DNA of 35,784 nt from Secundilactobacillus mixtipabuli (GTDB lineage: Bacteria; Bacillota; Bacilli; Lactobacillales; Lactobacillaceae). Below are positions 23,361 to 31,713 of this stretch, piece after piece. A model generated the notes under the pieces. The model had not been told where the DNA came from, made no database searches, and saw only the letters and a list, made by a program, of their open reading frames with translations. A program made the translations under genes and the position numbers. The stretch spans positions 1 to 35,784 of the forward strand of contig NZ_BCMF01000014.1 in assembly GCF_002217925.1 (NCBI RefSeq). Direction: 5' to 3'. Within the stretch, counting starts at the first letter, position 1. Each line of letters opens with the position of its first letter.

Positions 23361-23420
23361 AATTCAAAAAAGGCTAATTTTCACAAGTGGTAACTAGTGG
23401 AGATTAACCTTTTTTGAATT
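23361..23420. terminator. Bidirectional terminator between kdgA and the GntR gene
   Basis: Long arms (23361-23384 with 23397-23420) pair over 24 bases with three mismatches or G-T pairs, with A/T runs inside the ends. It separates two convergent genes. Confidence 0.85.
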
Positions 23421-23435
23421 ATTGTTAGCTGTATA

Positions 23436-24095
23436 CTAATCTTCGAAATAGTCAGGAAATTGTGTAACAAGGGTACTCTTTTCGTCCAGCATCAACCTTA
23501 AGTGATCAAAAGCAAGTTTTTCAGCTTGTGGACCATTATGATTCTTAACTGCGGCTAGAATGTCTGAATGTTGCGTAATCAGCAATTTCCAGGGTAACTG
23601 AGTATTTTTCAGCCTTAGATATCGGTATCGATTTAGTTGAAGGGAAATTGCATGGATCCATTCCCATATTTCGCCGCGATGAGAGATACTATAAAACGAT
23701 TTATGAAAGTCATTATCTAAATTAAAAAATACATCAACATCATGGTTTTTAGCTGCTAGCTTCTGTTTATCAATAATTGTTTCACAATCTAAAATATTTT
23801 CAGCACTCATTATATCGCATGCTTCAAAAACAATACTTTTTTCAACATTCTGTCGGACAAAACGTGCGTTAAGTGCACTCGTTAGACTAATCTTAGTGAC
23901 ATACGTACCGCTTTGAGGGACCGTTCTCATCAAATTGTTCATTTTTAGTCGCAAAATTGCTTCTCTTACGGGAGTTCGGCTAATATTGAGGTGGTCCATA
24001 ATAGACTGTTCTTGAATCCGCTCCCCGGGGGTAAGTTTTAAAGCCAAAATTTCAGTTAAAATCGTGTTATATGCGTAATCTTGCAAGTTTGCCAT
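23436..24095 (-). CDS. GntR family regulator, FCD (FadR-like) subgroup
   Basis: The 219-aa protein has an N-terminal winged helix with QEQSIMDHLNISRTPVREAI (about residues 28-47) and an all-helical FCD ligand domain with the metal-type His/Asp positions (NDFHKSFYSISHRG, near 127-140; ITQHSDILAA). FCD regulators such as UxuR and ExuR respond to hexuronates or their breakdown intermediates, so this is the likely repressor of the whole locus. The start follows GCGAGG. A variant of the proposed operator overlies its own transcription start, implying autoregulation. Confidence 0.92.
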   Translation of the reverse strand: MANLQDYAYNTILTEILALKLTPGERIQEQSIMDHLNISRTPVREAILRLKMNNLMRTVPQSGTYVTKISLTSALNARFVRQNVEKSIVFEACDIMSAENILDCETIIDKQKLAAKNHDVDVFFNLDNDFHKSFYSISHRGEIWEWIHAISLQLNRYRYLRLKNTQLPWKLLITQHSDILAAVKNHNGPQAEKLAFDHLRLMLDEKSTLVTQFPDYFED

Positions 24096-24123
24096 TGAAT
24101 TACCTCGCTCAGTTCAGAATTGA

Positions 24124-24142
24124 TATTCTAATATACATTATA
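24124..24142 (-). promoter_or_regulatory. Promoter and operator of the GntR gene
   Basis: On the minus strand an extended -10 TGGTATAAT (core complement of 24137-24142) is followed by TATATTAGAATA (complement of 24124-24135), a variant of the uxaC operator. Binding there would block the transcription start. Confidence 0.55.
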
Positions 24143-24191
24143 CCATTTTGAGATTCATTGAGACTTAATGGCAGTCATGATTAGGATGATA

Positions 24192-25040
24192 TCAATGAAT
24201 TTTTTTACCATAACGACCAGGCGAAATTCCTACATGGTTAGTGAAAGAGCGAATGAAATTACTATAATTGCCAAATCCACATTGATCACAAGTATTTGCA
24301 ACCGTCTCACCATCAAAAAGAAGTTGTTTTGCCAATTCGATGCGTTTTTCAATAATATAGTTGTGCAGCGAAAGGCCCATGTAACGTTTAAAATAGCGAT
24401 TAAGGTAAGTTGCACTCATAAAAAATTGCCGACTGAAACTGCTCAAACTCAGATTATTTGCTAGATTGACATCTATAAAATCAATCATTTGCTGTAACTG
24501 TATTGGAATGATATTATCTTTTTCGCTATTCTGAGCATTGCCAGCTGTATTTGCCAACAATAGAATTTGTGATAAAATAATTTTTCTCTGAATGTCAGAA
24601 CCATAGTTGTTAGATCTTAAAACGGTAATTAGCTCATGGCTTAAATCGATAAAATGATTCAATTCATTGGCTGTTAGTTTTAAGATTGATACCTCCTGAT
24701 CTTGATTGGTTTGAAAACAACTAGATAAGTCCGTTAGGTCACTGGAAAGTTCTGAAACGAGATTCGTTCGAATATTTAAAAAAATTCGGTCATAAGTGGT
24801 TTTACCATTGGTAAATGAGCGATGCCAACGATGTGGTGGAATGGCAACTAAGTAACCGCGCCGCATGGAGTAAGCTGCATTATCAGTAAAAAAGGTAACA
24901 TCACCTGAAATAAATAAATAGAGTTCAAAGTGATTGCTATGCTGGTGAAGAGGACTGTCGTGTTGACTATCCTGATTATGATAGCAAACAATATCTTGAG
25001 TTAATGTGCCATCAATTGGTAAAGACATTTTGTTCAGCAA
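24192..25040 (-). CDS. AraC family regulator with cupin sensor domain
   Basis: The regulator has an N-terminal cupin-like sensor (HSNHFELYLFISGDVTFF, with conserved His) and a C-terminal double helix-turn-helix (SLSSFSRQFFMSATYLNRYF, then TVANTCDQCGFGNYSNFIR and the final GISPGRYG). The frame is open to 25127, but only the region after AAAGGGA (about 25051-25057) has a ribosome site. I place the start at TTG 25040; GTG 25049 is also possible. It is divergent from the transporter and probably activates it in response to a glucuronoside. A near-cre lies in its leader. Confidence 0.85.
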   Translation of the reverse strand: MLNKMSLPIDGTLTQDIVCYHNQDSQHDSPLHQHSNHFELYLFISGDVTFFTDNAAYSMRRGYLVAIPPHRWHRSFTNGKTTYDRIFLNIRTNLVSELSSDLTDLSSCFQTNQDQEVSILKLTANELNHFIDLSHELITVLRSNNYGSDIQRKIILSQILLLANTAGNAQNSEKDNIIPIQLQQMIDFIDVNLANNLSLSSFSRQFFMSATYLNRYFKRYMGLSLHNYIIEKRIELAKQLLFDGETVANTCDQCGFGNYSNFIRSFTNHVGISPGRYGKKIH

Positions 25041-25097
25041 TTCACTCACGTCCCTTTCTGCAATATTTTGGGTTAGATTCGCAAAGATTAGTTTATA

Positions 25098-25111
25098 TAA
25101 AACGCTTACAA
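25098..25111 (-). promoter_or_regulatory. Cre-like site upstream of the AraC gene
   Basis: On the minus strand TGTAAGCGTTTTAT matches the cre consensus at 12 of 14 positions. It lies between the AraC gene and the transporter promoter and could place the locus under catabolite repression. Confidence 0.4.
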
Positions 25112-25130
25112 TTATCATTGTACACAATAG

Positions 25131-25159
25131 TTATCGTTTAGTAAATATATTAGTATATC
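25131..25159 (+). promoter_or_regulatory. Promoter and operator of the transporter operon
   Basis: TTATCG (25131-25136), 17 bases, TATATC (25154-25159). TATATTAGTATA (25146-25157) differs from the uxaC operator palindrome by one base and overlaps the -10, as at uxaC. Confidence 0.5.
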
Positions 25160-25177
25160 AAATGTAGGCCTACATTT
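25160..25177. promoter_or_regulatory. Perfect 18-bp palindrome AAATGTAGGCCTACATTT
   Basis: It abuts the GntR-type operator at the transporter promoter, with no spacer between the arms and no T run, so it is a protein-binding site rather than a terminator. The binding protein is unknown; it is not seen at the uxaC promoter. Confidence 0.5.
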
Positions 25178-25299
25178 ATAAAGTGAATGATCATTGCTAA
25201 CCTTTACTTACTAAACGACAAAAGGGAGTTGATAGCTATACAGCACCAGAAAACGTCTTAAATAGAGGTTAATTATGTAGATTGAAAGGAGCAGCTACA

Positions 25300-26901
25300 A
25301 TGGACTCACAAAATAATAAAAAACGACCGGTAGTTCACGACGGTTGGGATGAATATGCATCGAAGAAGATTTATCAAAATAGAGGAAAAATCGGCGTAGG
25401 TCGGTCGTTAGGATTCGGGGTATTTTCATTCTTCAGTATCTCAATGCAAGGCATTGTCGGTGCATGGCTAATGTTCTTCTACACCACTTTCTGTGGTTTG
25501 AGTGCCGCTCAAGGGGCTTCAATCTTCTTGATTGGGCGAGTGGCTGATGCAATCGCTTCGTTGGTTATGGGAAATATTTCAGATAGTATTTACAAACTTA
25601 AGATTGGCCGAATATTCGGTCGCCGGCACCTGTTTATTTTGATTGCCGCACCGGCAGTTGTGATCGCAATCACAATGTGGGTTGCCAACATGAGTTACAT
25701 CTATTATTTAATCACCTATCTAATTACGACGGTACTGATGTCAGTTCTTCAGATTCCTTGGGAAACCCTACCAAATGAAATGACGAAGGATTATAACGAG
25801 CGGACTAAAATGTCAACTACTCGTATGTTTATCACTGGTATTGGGAACATGCTGGTGCAATTGGTACCTGCCCAATTGTTTAAGTTTTGGCCACAAACCT
25901 CACCAATTCCATATCTTGTCATGCAATGTCTATTTTCTGGAGTAACTTTCTTCTTGATATTTATCACTTATCAATCGACCTGGGAACATTTCGTTTCTAA
26001 AAAAGAAGCTAAGATGATTGATGAAGAACGTATTCGGGAAAATGGTGGGAACAGCAGTCTAAAGGCCGAAATCAAAAATTATTTTTCAACCTTTAAAATT
26101 AAGAGCTTCAGAATCCACATGGGGATCTATCTCAGTTCCTACTTTGCAACAATTTTATTTTCGAACGCGTTCGTGTACTACATCGTGTATGTTATCGGAA
26201 AATCAACCAGTACGTCCGGATTCTTGCAGAGTTTAAACATCGTTGCGCTACCAATAACGTTAGTGGCTGGGTTCTTAATCACCAAATACTCACCTCGCGC
26301 AATCTACACCTTCGGATACACATCAATTGTGATTAGCGCGATTGGCTGGAGTGTTATCGCCTTTACCAAACCATCATCTGTTATGACGTGGTTGACTTTA
26401 AGTATGTTACTCTACGAAGTTGGTTTGTCAATTTTGTACTTTGTTCCTTGGAACATTTTCCCATTTATTCCTGATCTAGATACTTTAATTACAGGTAAGA
26501 ATAGATCTGGATTATTTGCTTCAGTTATGACATTTATCAATCAAATCAGCCAAGGGTTGGCAGCAGTTGTTGCTGGTTACATGCTTGATTTTGCTGGCTT
26601 CCGGCAATCAACTAGTGGGGCGATTACGCAACCGCAAAGTGCCATCCACATGATTATTTTTCTCGTTTCGGGTGGTGTGGGCATCATGATATTGCTCGCT
26701 CTATTCTTTGCCAGTCGGTTCCACTTAAGTAAGAAAACTTTCACGGTGCTTGCAACCGAATTAACGCGACTTCAGAACGGTGGCAGTATGAAAGATGTCG
26801 AACCTAAAACTAAAGCTATTTGTGAGGATTTAACTGGAGTTAAGTACGATTCAATTTCTGTTTGGAAAAAGAATGATCAAAAAAATGAAGTAGGTGAGTA
26901 G
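25300..26901 (+). CDS. GPH-family (glycoside-pentoside-hexuronide) cation symporter
   Basis: The 533-aa membrane transporter has about 12 hydrophobic segments. Family traits are the early GRVADAIASLVMGNISD (the G-x-x-x-D loop between helices 2 and 3) and IPWETLPNEMTKDYNERT (between 4 and 5). The C-terminal 60 residues are hydrophilic. Start ATG 25300 follows AAAGGAG; an in-frame TTG at 25282 precedes the ribosome site. It is cotranscribed with the GH115-like gene, one base apart, so it most likely imports glucuronosides or aldouronic acids with H+ or Na+. Exact substrate is inferred from context. Confidence 0.9.
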   Translation: MDSQNNKKRPVVHDGWDEYASKKIYQNRGKIGVGRSLGFGVFSFFSISMQGIVGAWLMFFYTTFCGLSAAQGASIFLIGRVADAIASLVMGNISDSIYKLKIGRIFGRRHLFILIAAPAVVIAITMWVANMSYIYYLITYLITTVLMSVLQIPWETLPNEMTKDYNERTKMSTTRMFITGIGNMLVQLVPAQLFKFWPQTSPIPYLVMQCLFSGVTFFLIFITYQSTWEHFVSKKEAKMIDEERIRENGGNSSLKAEIKNYFSTFKIKSFRIHMGIYLSSYFATILFSNAFVYYIVYVIGKSTSTSGFLQSLNIVALPITLVAGFLITKYSPRAIYTFGYTSIVISAIGWSVIAFTKPSSVMTWLTLSMLLYEVGLSILYFVPWNIFPFIPDLDTLITGKNRSGLFASVMTFINQISQGLAAVVAGYMLDFAGFRQSTSGAITQPQSAIHMIIFLVSGGVGIMILLALFFASRFHLSKKTFTVLATELTRLQNGGSMKDVEPKTKAICEDLTGVKYDSISVWKKNDQKNEVGE

Positions 26902-26902
26902 A

Positions 26903-28954
26903 GTGACTAAACAGGCATTTACAATTTCTCATTCAACACATGTAGTCGCTGATGATTTAACGAATCCGGTTTTAAAAAATGCACAGATGATTTTACAACG
27001 TGACATAGATCGAGTAACAACTAAAGATGATGTTGAAAATCAAATTTTATTAAGACTCGATTCCAAAGGATCATTAAGTGGCGACCAATATCACATTAAC
27101 TATGACAATGATCGTCAAGTAACGATTACGGCTAGCACAGCCTTGGGTGTACTTTATGGCGCCGTAGCTGTCTCAAGAGAAATTTTGAAAATTGATGATT
27201 TCTGGTATTGGCTTGATACCCCAATTGCAATACACGAAGTCATTAATTGGACACGATTCGCGCTAAGCTTACCAGACTATAAAGTTCCATATCGTGGCTG
27301 GTTTGTTAATGACGAACTCTTGATTATGGGGTGGGAGGATCATGATTCAAATACCTACGTTTGGCAACGAATTTTTGAAACTGCCGTTCGAGCTGGTTGC
27401 AACGTTATCGTCCCAGGAACCGATATCAACTCACGACTAAATCGATTACCAGCGCAAGCCTTTGGATTGATGATTGCTCAACACCATGCGGAACCATTAG
27501 GGGCAGAAATGTTTGCCCGAGAATATCCTAACTTAACAGCTTCATTTGTTAAATACCCAGAATTATTCCGAAACTTATGGCAAAAAGCCATCATGGAACA
27601 GAAAGGGACTTCAACTATCTATAGTTTAGGATTTCGCGGTCAGGGTGATAAGCCATTTTGGTTAGACGATGACAGTCGGGTGTGGACAGAGCAAGCTAAA
27701 GCAGATGTCATCAATCAAATTATTAAAGAACAATACGAAATGGTTCAACAATTGGATCCTGGGGCACCCACCGCTATTAACATCTATGGCGAAGTGACAG
27801 CAATGTATAATAGTGGACTATTGAAACTGCCGAGTGACGTAATTGAAATCTGGGCCGATAGCGGCTACGGTAAGATGGTTTCCAGACGTCAATTCCAAGA
27901 CAATCCACGATCGCCAGTATTTTCGGTGCCTAATCCACAACAACATAAACGCGGAATATACTATCACATTGCTTTTCATGATTTGCAAGCGTCAAACTTT
28001 TTAGGACTGTTATCAAATCGACCAAGTTTTGTGTCTGCTGAACTTGCAAAAGTCAGCGACCATCACATGGACACACTGGAGCTGATTAACACTGGTAGTA
28101 TCAAACCTCATATTTTATACTTGCGAGAGGTTTCTAAGGCTTGGTTAAAAGATTATCAGCCACGAACAGATCATGAAATCGTTTCAGAATATGTCAATAC
28201 CTACTATAGTGAACAACATGTAAATTTAACGGAATTGTATCTTAAATACTGGGATGCCATTGTTCAATACGGTCCGCATACAGATGAAACTGCCGGTGAT
28301 GAGTTAGCGCCGTACTTAATTCGTCGTATCGTGAAAGCCTGGGTTGGGCATGCAAATCAGCTACCAGATACAAATTGGTTGGTTGGCGACGTTGATATGG
28401 ATGAAGCGTTAATTAAGGTTGATGCTATGATTCAACCGAAACTTGCAGATTGGCAACAGCTATTACTAAAAGTTCGTCAAACAATGCTAACACTCGATTC
28501 GGCCGATGCTAGAATGTTATACGGTGACTTTTATATTAGTGTTGTTAACCAGGCACAGGGACTAACAGCACTTGCTGCTGTCATCCAAGCCTACCAAACA
28601 GCTCAAAAAGCGACGAGTCCAGACGACTACTTGAAACCATTTTTGTTGGTTGACGATGCTTATCGAACGCTAGCAAATATTGTCTTTGTTGAGGAACATC
28701 ACTTATCTGAAAAATGGCGAGACTTTTACAAAAATGATGGTTACAATAACGTACCGTTGTCAGTTGAAAAGTTAAAATTTTTACGTCAGTACCTGAGAAC
28801 TTTAGGGGACAGTGACGACGAGGATGATTGGGAACGACGGTTTATTAAGACACCAAGTGAAGCACGAGTCATGACGCTGTGGACCACTCGTCGAGAGCTT
28901 TCAGACGATAAGTTAGCAGATAAGTTACGGGAAATTCTGATTTTAAAACAATAG
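26903..28954 (+). CDS. GH115-like alpha-glucuronidase, cytoplasmic
   Basis: The 683-aa protein matches the layout of GH115 enzymes, which release (4-O-methyl)glucuronic acid from glucuronoxylan. Motifs in order (residues from GTG 26903) are RGWFVNDE (131-138), QHHAEPLG (193-200), LGFRGQGD (242-249), IYGEV (294-298), WADSGYGKMVSRRQ (317-330), GIYYHIAFHD (351-360) and INTGSIKPH (395-403). It has no signal peptide, so it acts inside the cell on imported oligosaccharides. It is shorter than typical 800-1000 aa GH115 proteins, lacking a C-terminal beta domain. The GTG at 26903 is eight bases after AGG of TAGGTGAG; GTG 26894 would overlap the transporter. The glucuronate it frees would feed uxaC. 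Confidence 0.82.
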   Translation: MTKQAFTISHSTHVVADDLTNPVLKNAQMILQRDIDRVTTKDDVENQILLRLDSKGSLSGDQYHINYDNDRQVTITASTALGVLYGAVAVSREILKIDDFWYWLDTPIAIHEVINWTRFALSLPDYKVPYRGWFVNDELLIMGWEDHDSNTYVWQRIFETAVRAGCNVIVPGTDINSRLNRLPAQAFGLMIAQHHAEPLGAEMFAREYPNLTASFVKYPELFRNLWQKAIMEQKGTSTIYSLGFRGQGDKPFWLDDDSRVWTEQAKADVINQIIKEQYEMVQQLDPGAPTAINIYGEVTAMYNSGLLKLPSDVIEIWADSGYGKMVSRRQFQDNPRSPVFSVPNPQQHKRGIYYHIAFHDLQASNFLGLLSNRPSFVSAELAKVSDHHMDTLELINTGSIKPHILYLREVSKAWLKDYQPRTDHEIVSEYVNTYYSEQHVNLTELYLKYWDAIVQYGPHTDETAGDELAPYLIRRIVKAWVGHANQLPDTNWLVGDVDMDEALIKVDAMIQPKLADWQQLLLKVRQTMLTLDSADARMLYGDFYISVVNQAQGLTALAAVIQAYQTAQKATSPDDYLKPFLLVDDAYRTLANIVFVEEHHLSEKWRDFYKNDGYNNVPLSVEKLKFLRQYLRTLGDSDDEDDWERRFIKTPSEARVMTLWTTRRELSDDKLADKLREILILKQ

Positions 28955-28985
28955 TAGGGTATGTTAGTGAATCCAAAAATGGACC

Positions 28986-29015
28986 ATTTAGTTAGGATAT
29001 CGCGACTAAATAATT
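28986..29015 (+). terminator. Weak terminator after the GH115-like gene
   Basis: A 7-bp AT-rich stem (28986-28992 with 29005-29011) is followed by AATTTT. Only marginal strength. Confidence 0.35.
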
Positions 29016-29240
29016 TTCAGAATTCGACTATTATTTACTAATGATCAAAGTCGGACACCTAGCTAGGATAATCTGTATTGGTGAAGATACTGTAATATAG
29101 AAAGGGTTTGCTGAAATTACACAGATATTTTTACAGTAAGTTCATCGGATTTTTCGTTGGAATCGGTCAAAAAGTCGTGATCTTAGCAGTTCCCCTCTGT
29201 CAGGTTAATGAGCGAAATACTATATTTTTGTGACATCTGT

Positions 29241-29283
29241 GTGGTTCCATTGCGATATTCATCGTAGTGGAGCCACCTTTTTA
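29241..29283 (+). terminator. Terminator in the intergenic kilobase
   Basis: GTGGTTCCA (29241-29249) pairs with TGGAGCCAC (one G-T pair), followed by five T. It may be the real end of the transporter-GH115 transcript. Confidence 0.6.
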
Positions 29284-29894
29284 TGATTTGAAGATGTCTT
29301 TAAAATGTTTGAGTTATTGTTTCACTACTTCATCTTCACTCATGTGAGAAGAAAACAGATAACATTCATAAATATACAGAGATTCACACAAGCTTATTTT
29401 ACGTTTTCCGTGTTTATCGTTGTAGATACTATTGAGAGAAGGTATCTTGAATTTTCCGTTAATGTTCAAAATTGCATTCCATTTTTGAACTCGGAAATTA
29501 TATATTTAAATATCAACACTTAACTACTAACTGCATAGCTGACAGGTATATAAAACAATTAGGAAGCAAAATTGAGCTGTAATCGGATTGAGTGAACACA
29601 ATTGCTTAATCTATCAAGGCGTTGTGCATTCAGAGCATTCTGATAGTGGGTAGCCTTAATAATCAAGACGCAGGCCATTTTACCAACGAGATGTAAAAGA
29701 AAAACAGATGTAAGTTGACAAGATAAGTGCTAGATTGCCGCTGATCCTGCCATATGAAATGAGCTATGGCTTGATTTGCAAAATGTAAGTAATGACGGGA
29801 TAATATTCGGGCTGAAAGATAAGTTATAAAATTAAATTGAATGATATTGAATTATTGGCATTATCAAAGTCGAGAACTTCTCAGCTGGTAGATT

Positions 29895-29937
29895 AAAAAA
29901 CTGTGATTTCCATTTGCTGGAAATCACAGTTTTTTTA
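29895..29937. terminator. Terminator of the HAD gene
   Basis: A perfect stem of about 17 bp (29895-29911 with 29919-29935), with A and T runs, ends the minus-strand HAD gene and could act in both directions. Confidence 0.85.
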
Positions 29938-29938
29938 A

Positions 29939-30712
29939 TTAAAGCAGTTTAAAATGTTTGAGACCATTGATAATGCCGTGATCAACATTTGCCGTTGTGA
30001 CAAATTCAGCGGCTTCTTTCACGTGTTTCAGTCCGTTACCCATTGCAATGGAGTGATCAACCACATCAAACATTGGCATGTCATTATTACCATCGCCGAA
30101 AGCATAGGTGGGGACACCCTGAAATTCAGGCCGTGCTAAGAGTGTTTTAATGCCAGCTTTTTTTGATACACCTGGGCCGACAACATCGATACTGTATGGT
30201 GTTTGTCGGAAGAAAGTTAATTGATCCTTGAAACTATCTATGTAATCGGTGTCATTTTCCTTTGTTGCAATGATGAGCATCATGTGAACCGGGTAAAGCT
30301 GCCAAAAGGTTGGGTCAATAATTGGAATTGGACTATTAATATAGTGGTAGACTTTTTTGACGTTTTCAGTCATTCGGTTGATCCGGTCAGTTTGATTATT
30401 CAATGTGGCATAAGCATCGTCGTGATCTTTGACAAGAGCGGTTAAGCGTTTAATGACGTCTTTGGAAATTTTTGTCACATCTACTGGCTTGCCGTGCAGG
30501 GCAATGAACGCACCATTGGCAGAAACTAAAGTGTCAATTTGGGTCTGCTGAAGGACGTTTTTGATTTCAAAAATATTTCGGCCAGTTGCAATAACGGGTA
30601 AAATATCATTGGCTTTCAACTGTGACACTGCATCAATTACCTCAGGATCTAACTGCGTTTTATCATTTAATAATGTCCCATCTAGGTCAAAAAAGACGAT
30701 TGCTTTTGTCAT
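29939..30712 (-). CDS. Cof-type HAD-IIB family sugar phosphatase
   Basis: The 257-aa cytosolic phosphatase has all HAD motifs: FFDLDGTLLND (motif I, nucleophile Asp9 and Asp11), VIATGR (motif II), KKAGIKTLL with Lys (motif III) and FGDGNNDMPMFDVVDHSIAMGN (motif IV, C-terminal), with the type IIB cap between II and III. Such Cof/YidA proteins dephosphorylate sugar phosphates or flavin nucleotides; the substrate cannot be predicted. AAAGGTGT precedes the ATG. It is monocistronic with a strong terminator. Confidence 0.92.
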   Translation of the reverse strand: MTKAIVFFDLDGTLLNDKTQLDPEVIDAVSQLKANDILPVIATGRNIFEIKNVLQQTQIDTLVSANGAFIALHGKPVDVTKISKDVIKRLTALVKDHDDAYATLNNQTDRINRMTENVKKVYHYINSPIPIIDPTFWQLYPVHMMLIIATKENDTDYIDSFKDQLTFFRQTPYSIDVVGPGVSKKAGIKTLLARPEFQGVPTYAFGDGNNDMPMFDVVDHSIAMGNGLKHVKEAAEFVTTANVDHGIINGLKHFKLL

Positions 30713-30773
30713 ACATCAATACACCTTTCCAGTTACTTTATTATGTCGATTGTAGCACATTCTTATATTCAAT

Positions 30774-30803
30774 TTGTGATGAACCGCGCTGTTCGAGTAT
30801 AAT
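30774..30803 (+). promoter_or_regulatory. Promoter upstream of the two-component system
   Basis: TTGTGA (30774-30779), 18 bases, consensus TATAAT (30798-30803). This leaves a leader of about 160 bases before the response regulator gene. A second TATAAT lies at about 30813. Confidence 0.45.
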
Positions 30804-30969
30804 GAAAACAGTTATAATAATTTAACAGTATTAACCTGCTGGATCAATTATTGAAGTGGCACATTAGAAACACGAAAATTCAATTATTTAATAATGAGAA
30901 CGGTTACTTAAAACTGTAAGCTGCATCAGTTTCAGTATAAGCGGTCAGTGATTGACGGAGGATACAACA

Positions 30970-31713
30970 ATGAAGATATTAATGGTTGAGGATAATAAAT
31001 CTGTATCTGAAATGATGCAAATGTTTTTTAAAAAAGAGGGCTGGGACGCTTATTTCGCCTACGATGGTGAACAAGCTGTTCAGATGTTCAACGAAAGCCC
31101 TGATGAGTGGGACATGATTACTTTAGACCTAAATCTGCCCAAGATGGATGGGATGCAGGTCAGCACTGAAATTCGTAAGATTTCACCAACGGTTCCTATT
31201 ATTATGTTGACGGCCCGGGATTCTGAAAGTGATCAAGTTCTCGGACTGGAGATGGGAGCGGATGATTACGTTACCAAGCCGTTCAGTCCGATTACGCTGA
31301 TTGCGAGAATCAAGGCATTAGATCGGCGCGCCAAGATCGGTGGTAAAGTAACGGATCACGAGTCGGTTTCGGCCTCAACAGTAAAAGAGGAAGAAAAGTT
31401 TGATATTGATACGGGTAAGTTTCAATTAAATAGTAAAACTCGGGAAGCTTATCTGAATGGCAGTCAGATCAATGACTTAACGCCTAAGGAATTTGACTTA
31501 CTGAAGACACTGGCACAAAAGCCACGGCAGGTCTTTTCTCGTGAGCAGCTCCTACAGTTAGTCTGGGATTACGAATACTATGGTGATGAACGAACCGTGG
31601 ATGCCCACATCAAAAAATTGCGGCAGAAGATTGAAAAAGTCGGTCCCCAAATTATCCAAACGGTCTGGGGGGTCGGCTATAAGTTTGACGACACGGGAGC
31701 TGACGAGTCATGA
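30970..31713 (+). CDS. OmpR/PhoB-type response regulator
   Basis: The 247-aa protein has a receiver domain (1-120) with Asp7/Asp8 acidic pocket (VEDN), phosphoacceptor Asp53 (TLDLNLP), Thr in MLTARD and Lys in TKPF. A linker (about 125-145) leads to a winged-helix DNA-binding domain with LTPKEFDLLKTLAQKP and RTVDAHIKKLRQKI ending VWGVGYKF. ATG 30970 follows CGGAGG; an upstream in-frame start lacks one. It overlaps the sensor kinase gene by four bases (ATGA), so the pair is coupled. The signal is unknown. Confidence 0.94.
   Translation: MKILMVEDNKSVSEMMQMFFKKEGWDAYFAYDGEQAVQMFNESPDEWDMITLDLNLPKMDGMQVSTEIRKISPTVPIIMLTARDSESDQVLGLEMGADDYVTKPFSPITLIARIKALDRRAKIGGKVTDHESVSASTVKEEEKFDIDTGKFQLNSKTREAYLNGSQINDLTPKEFDLLKTLAQKPRQVFSREQLLQLVWDYEYYGDERTVDAHIKKLRQKIEKVGPQIIQTVWGVGYKFDDTGADES

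Larger units (their letters stand above)
28955..29938. other. Gene-free kilobase
   Basis: No ORF here has a ribosome site or protein-like composition. The longest (plus strand, 72 codons from 29305) has no Shine-Dalgarno. It contains three hairpins (28986, 29241, 29895) and otherwise low-GC unique sequence. I see no intact tRNA, transposase or inverted-repeat pair. It may be decayed DNA at the far border of the glucuronoside locus. Confidence 0.5.

Noticed and set aside
24168-24464. 98-codon plus-strand frame
   Set aside because: It is antisense to the well-supported AraC gene and has no ribosome site.
25275-25280. ATG-TAG minimal ORF behind AGAGG before the transporter gene
   Set aside because: It could be a start-stop regulatory element, but one occurrence in AT-rich DNA is expected by chance.
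29305-29523. 72-codon frame in the gene-free kilobase
   Set aside because: It has no Shine-Dalgarno sequence and an AT-driven Phe/Ile composition. It starts just after a terminator with no visible promoter.
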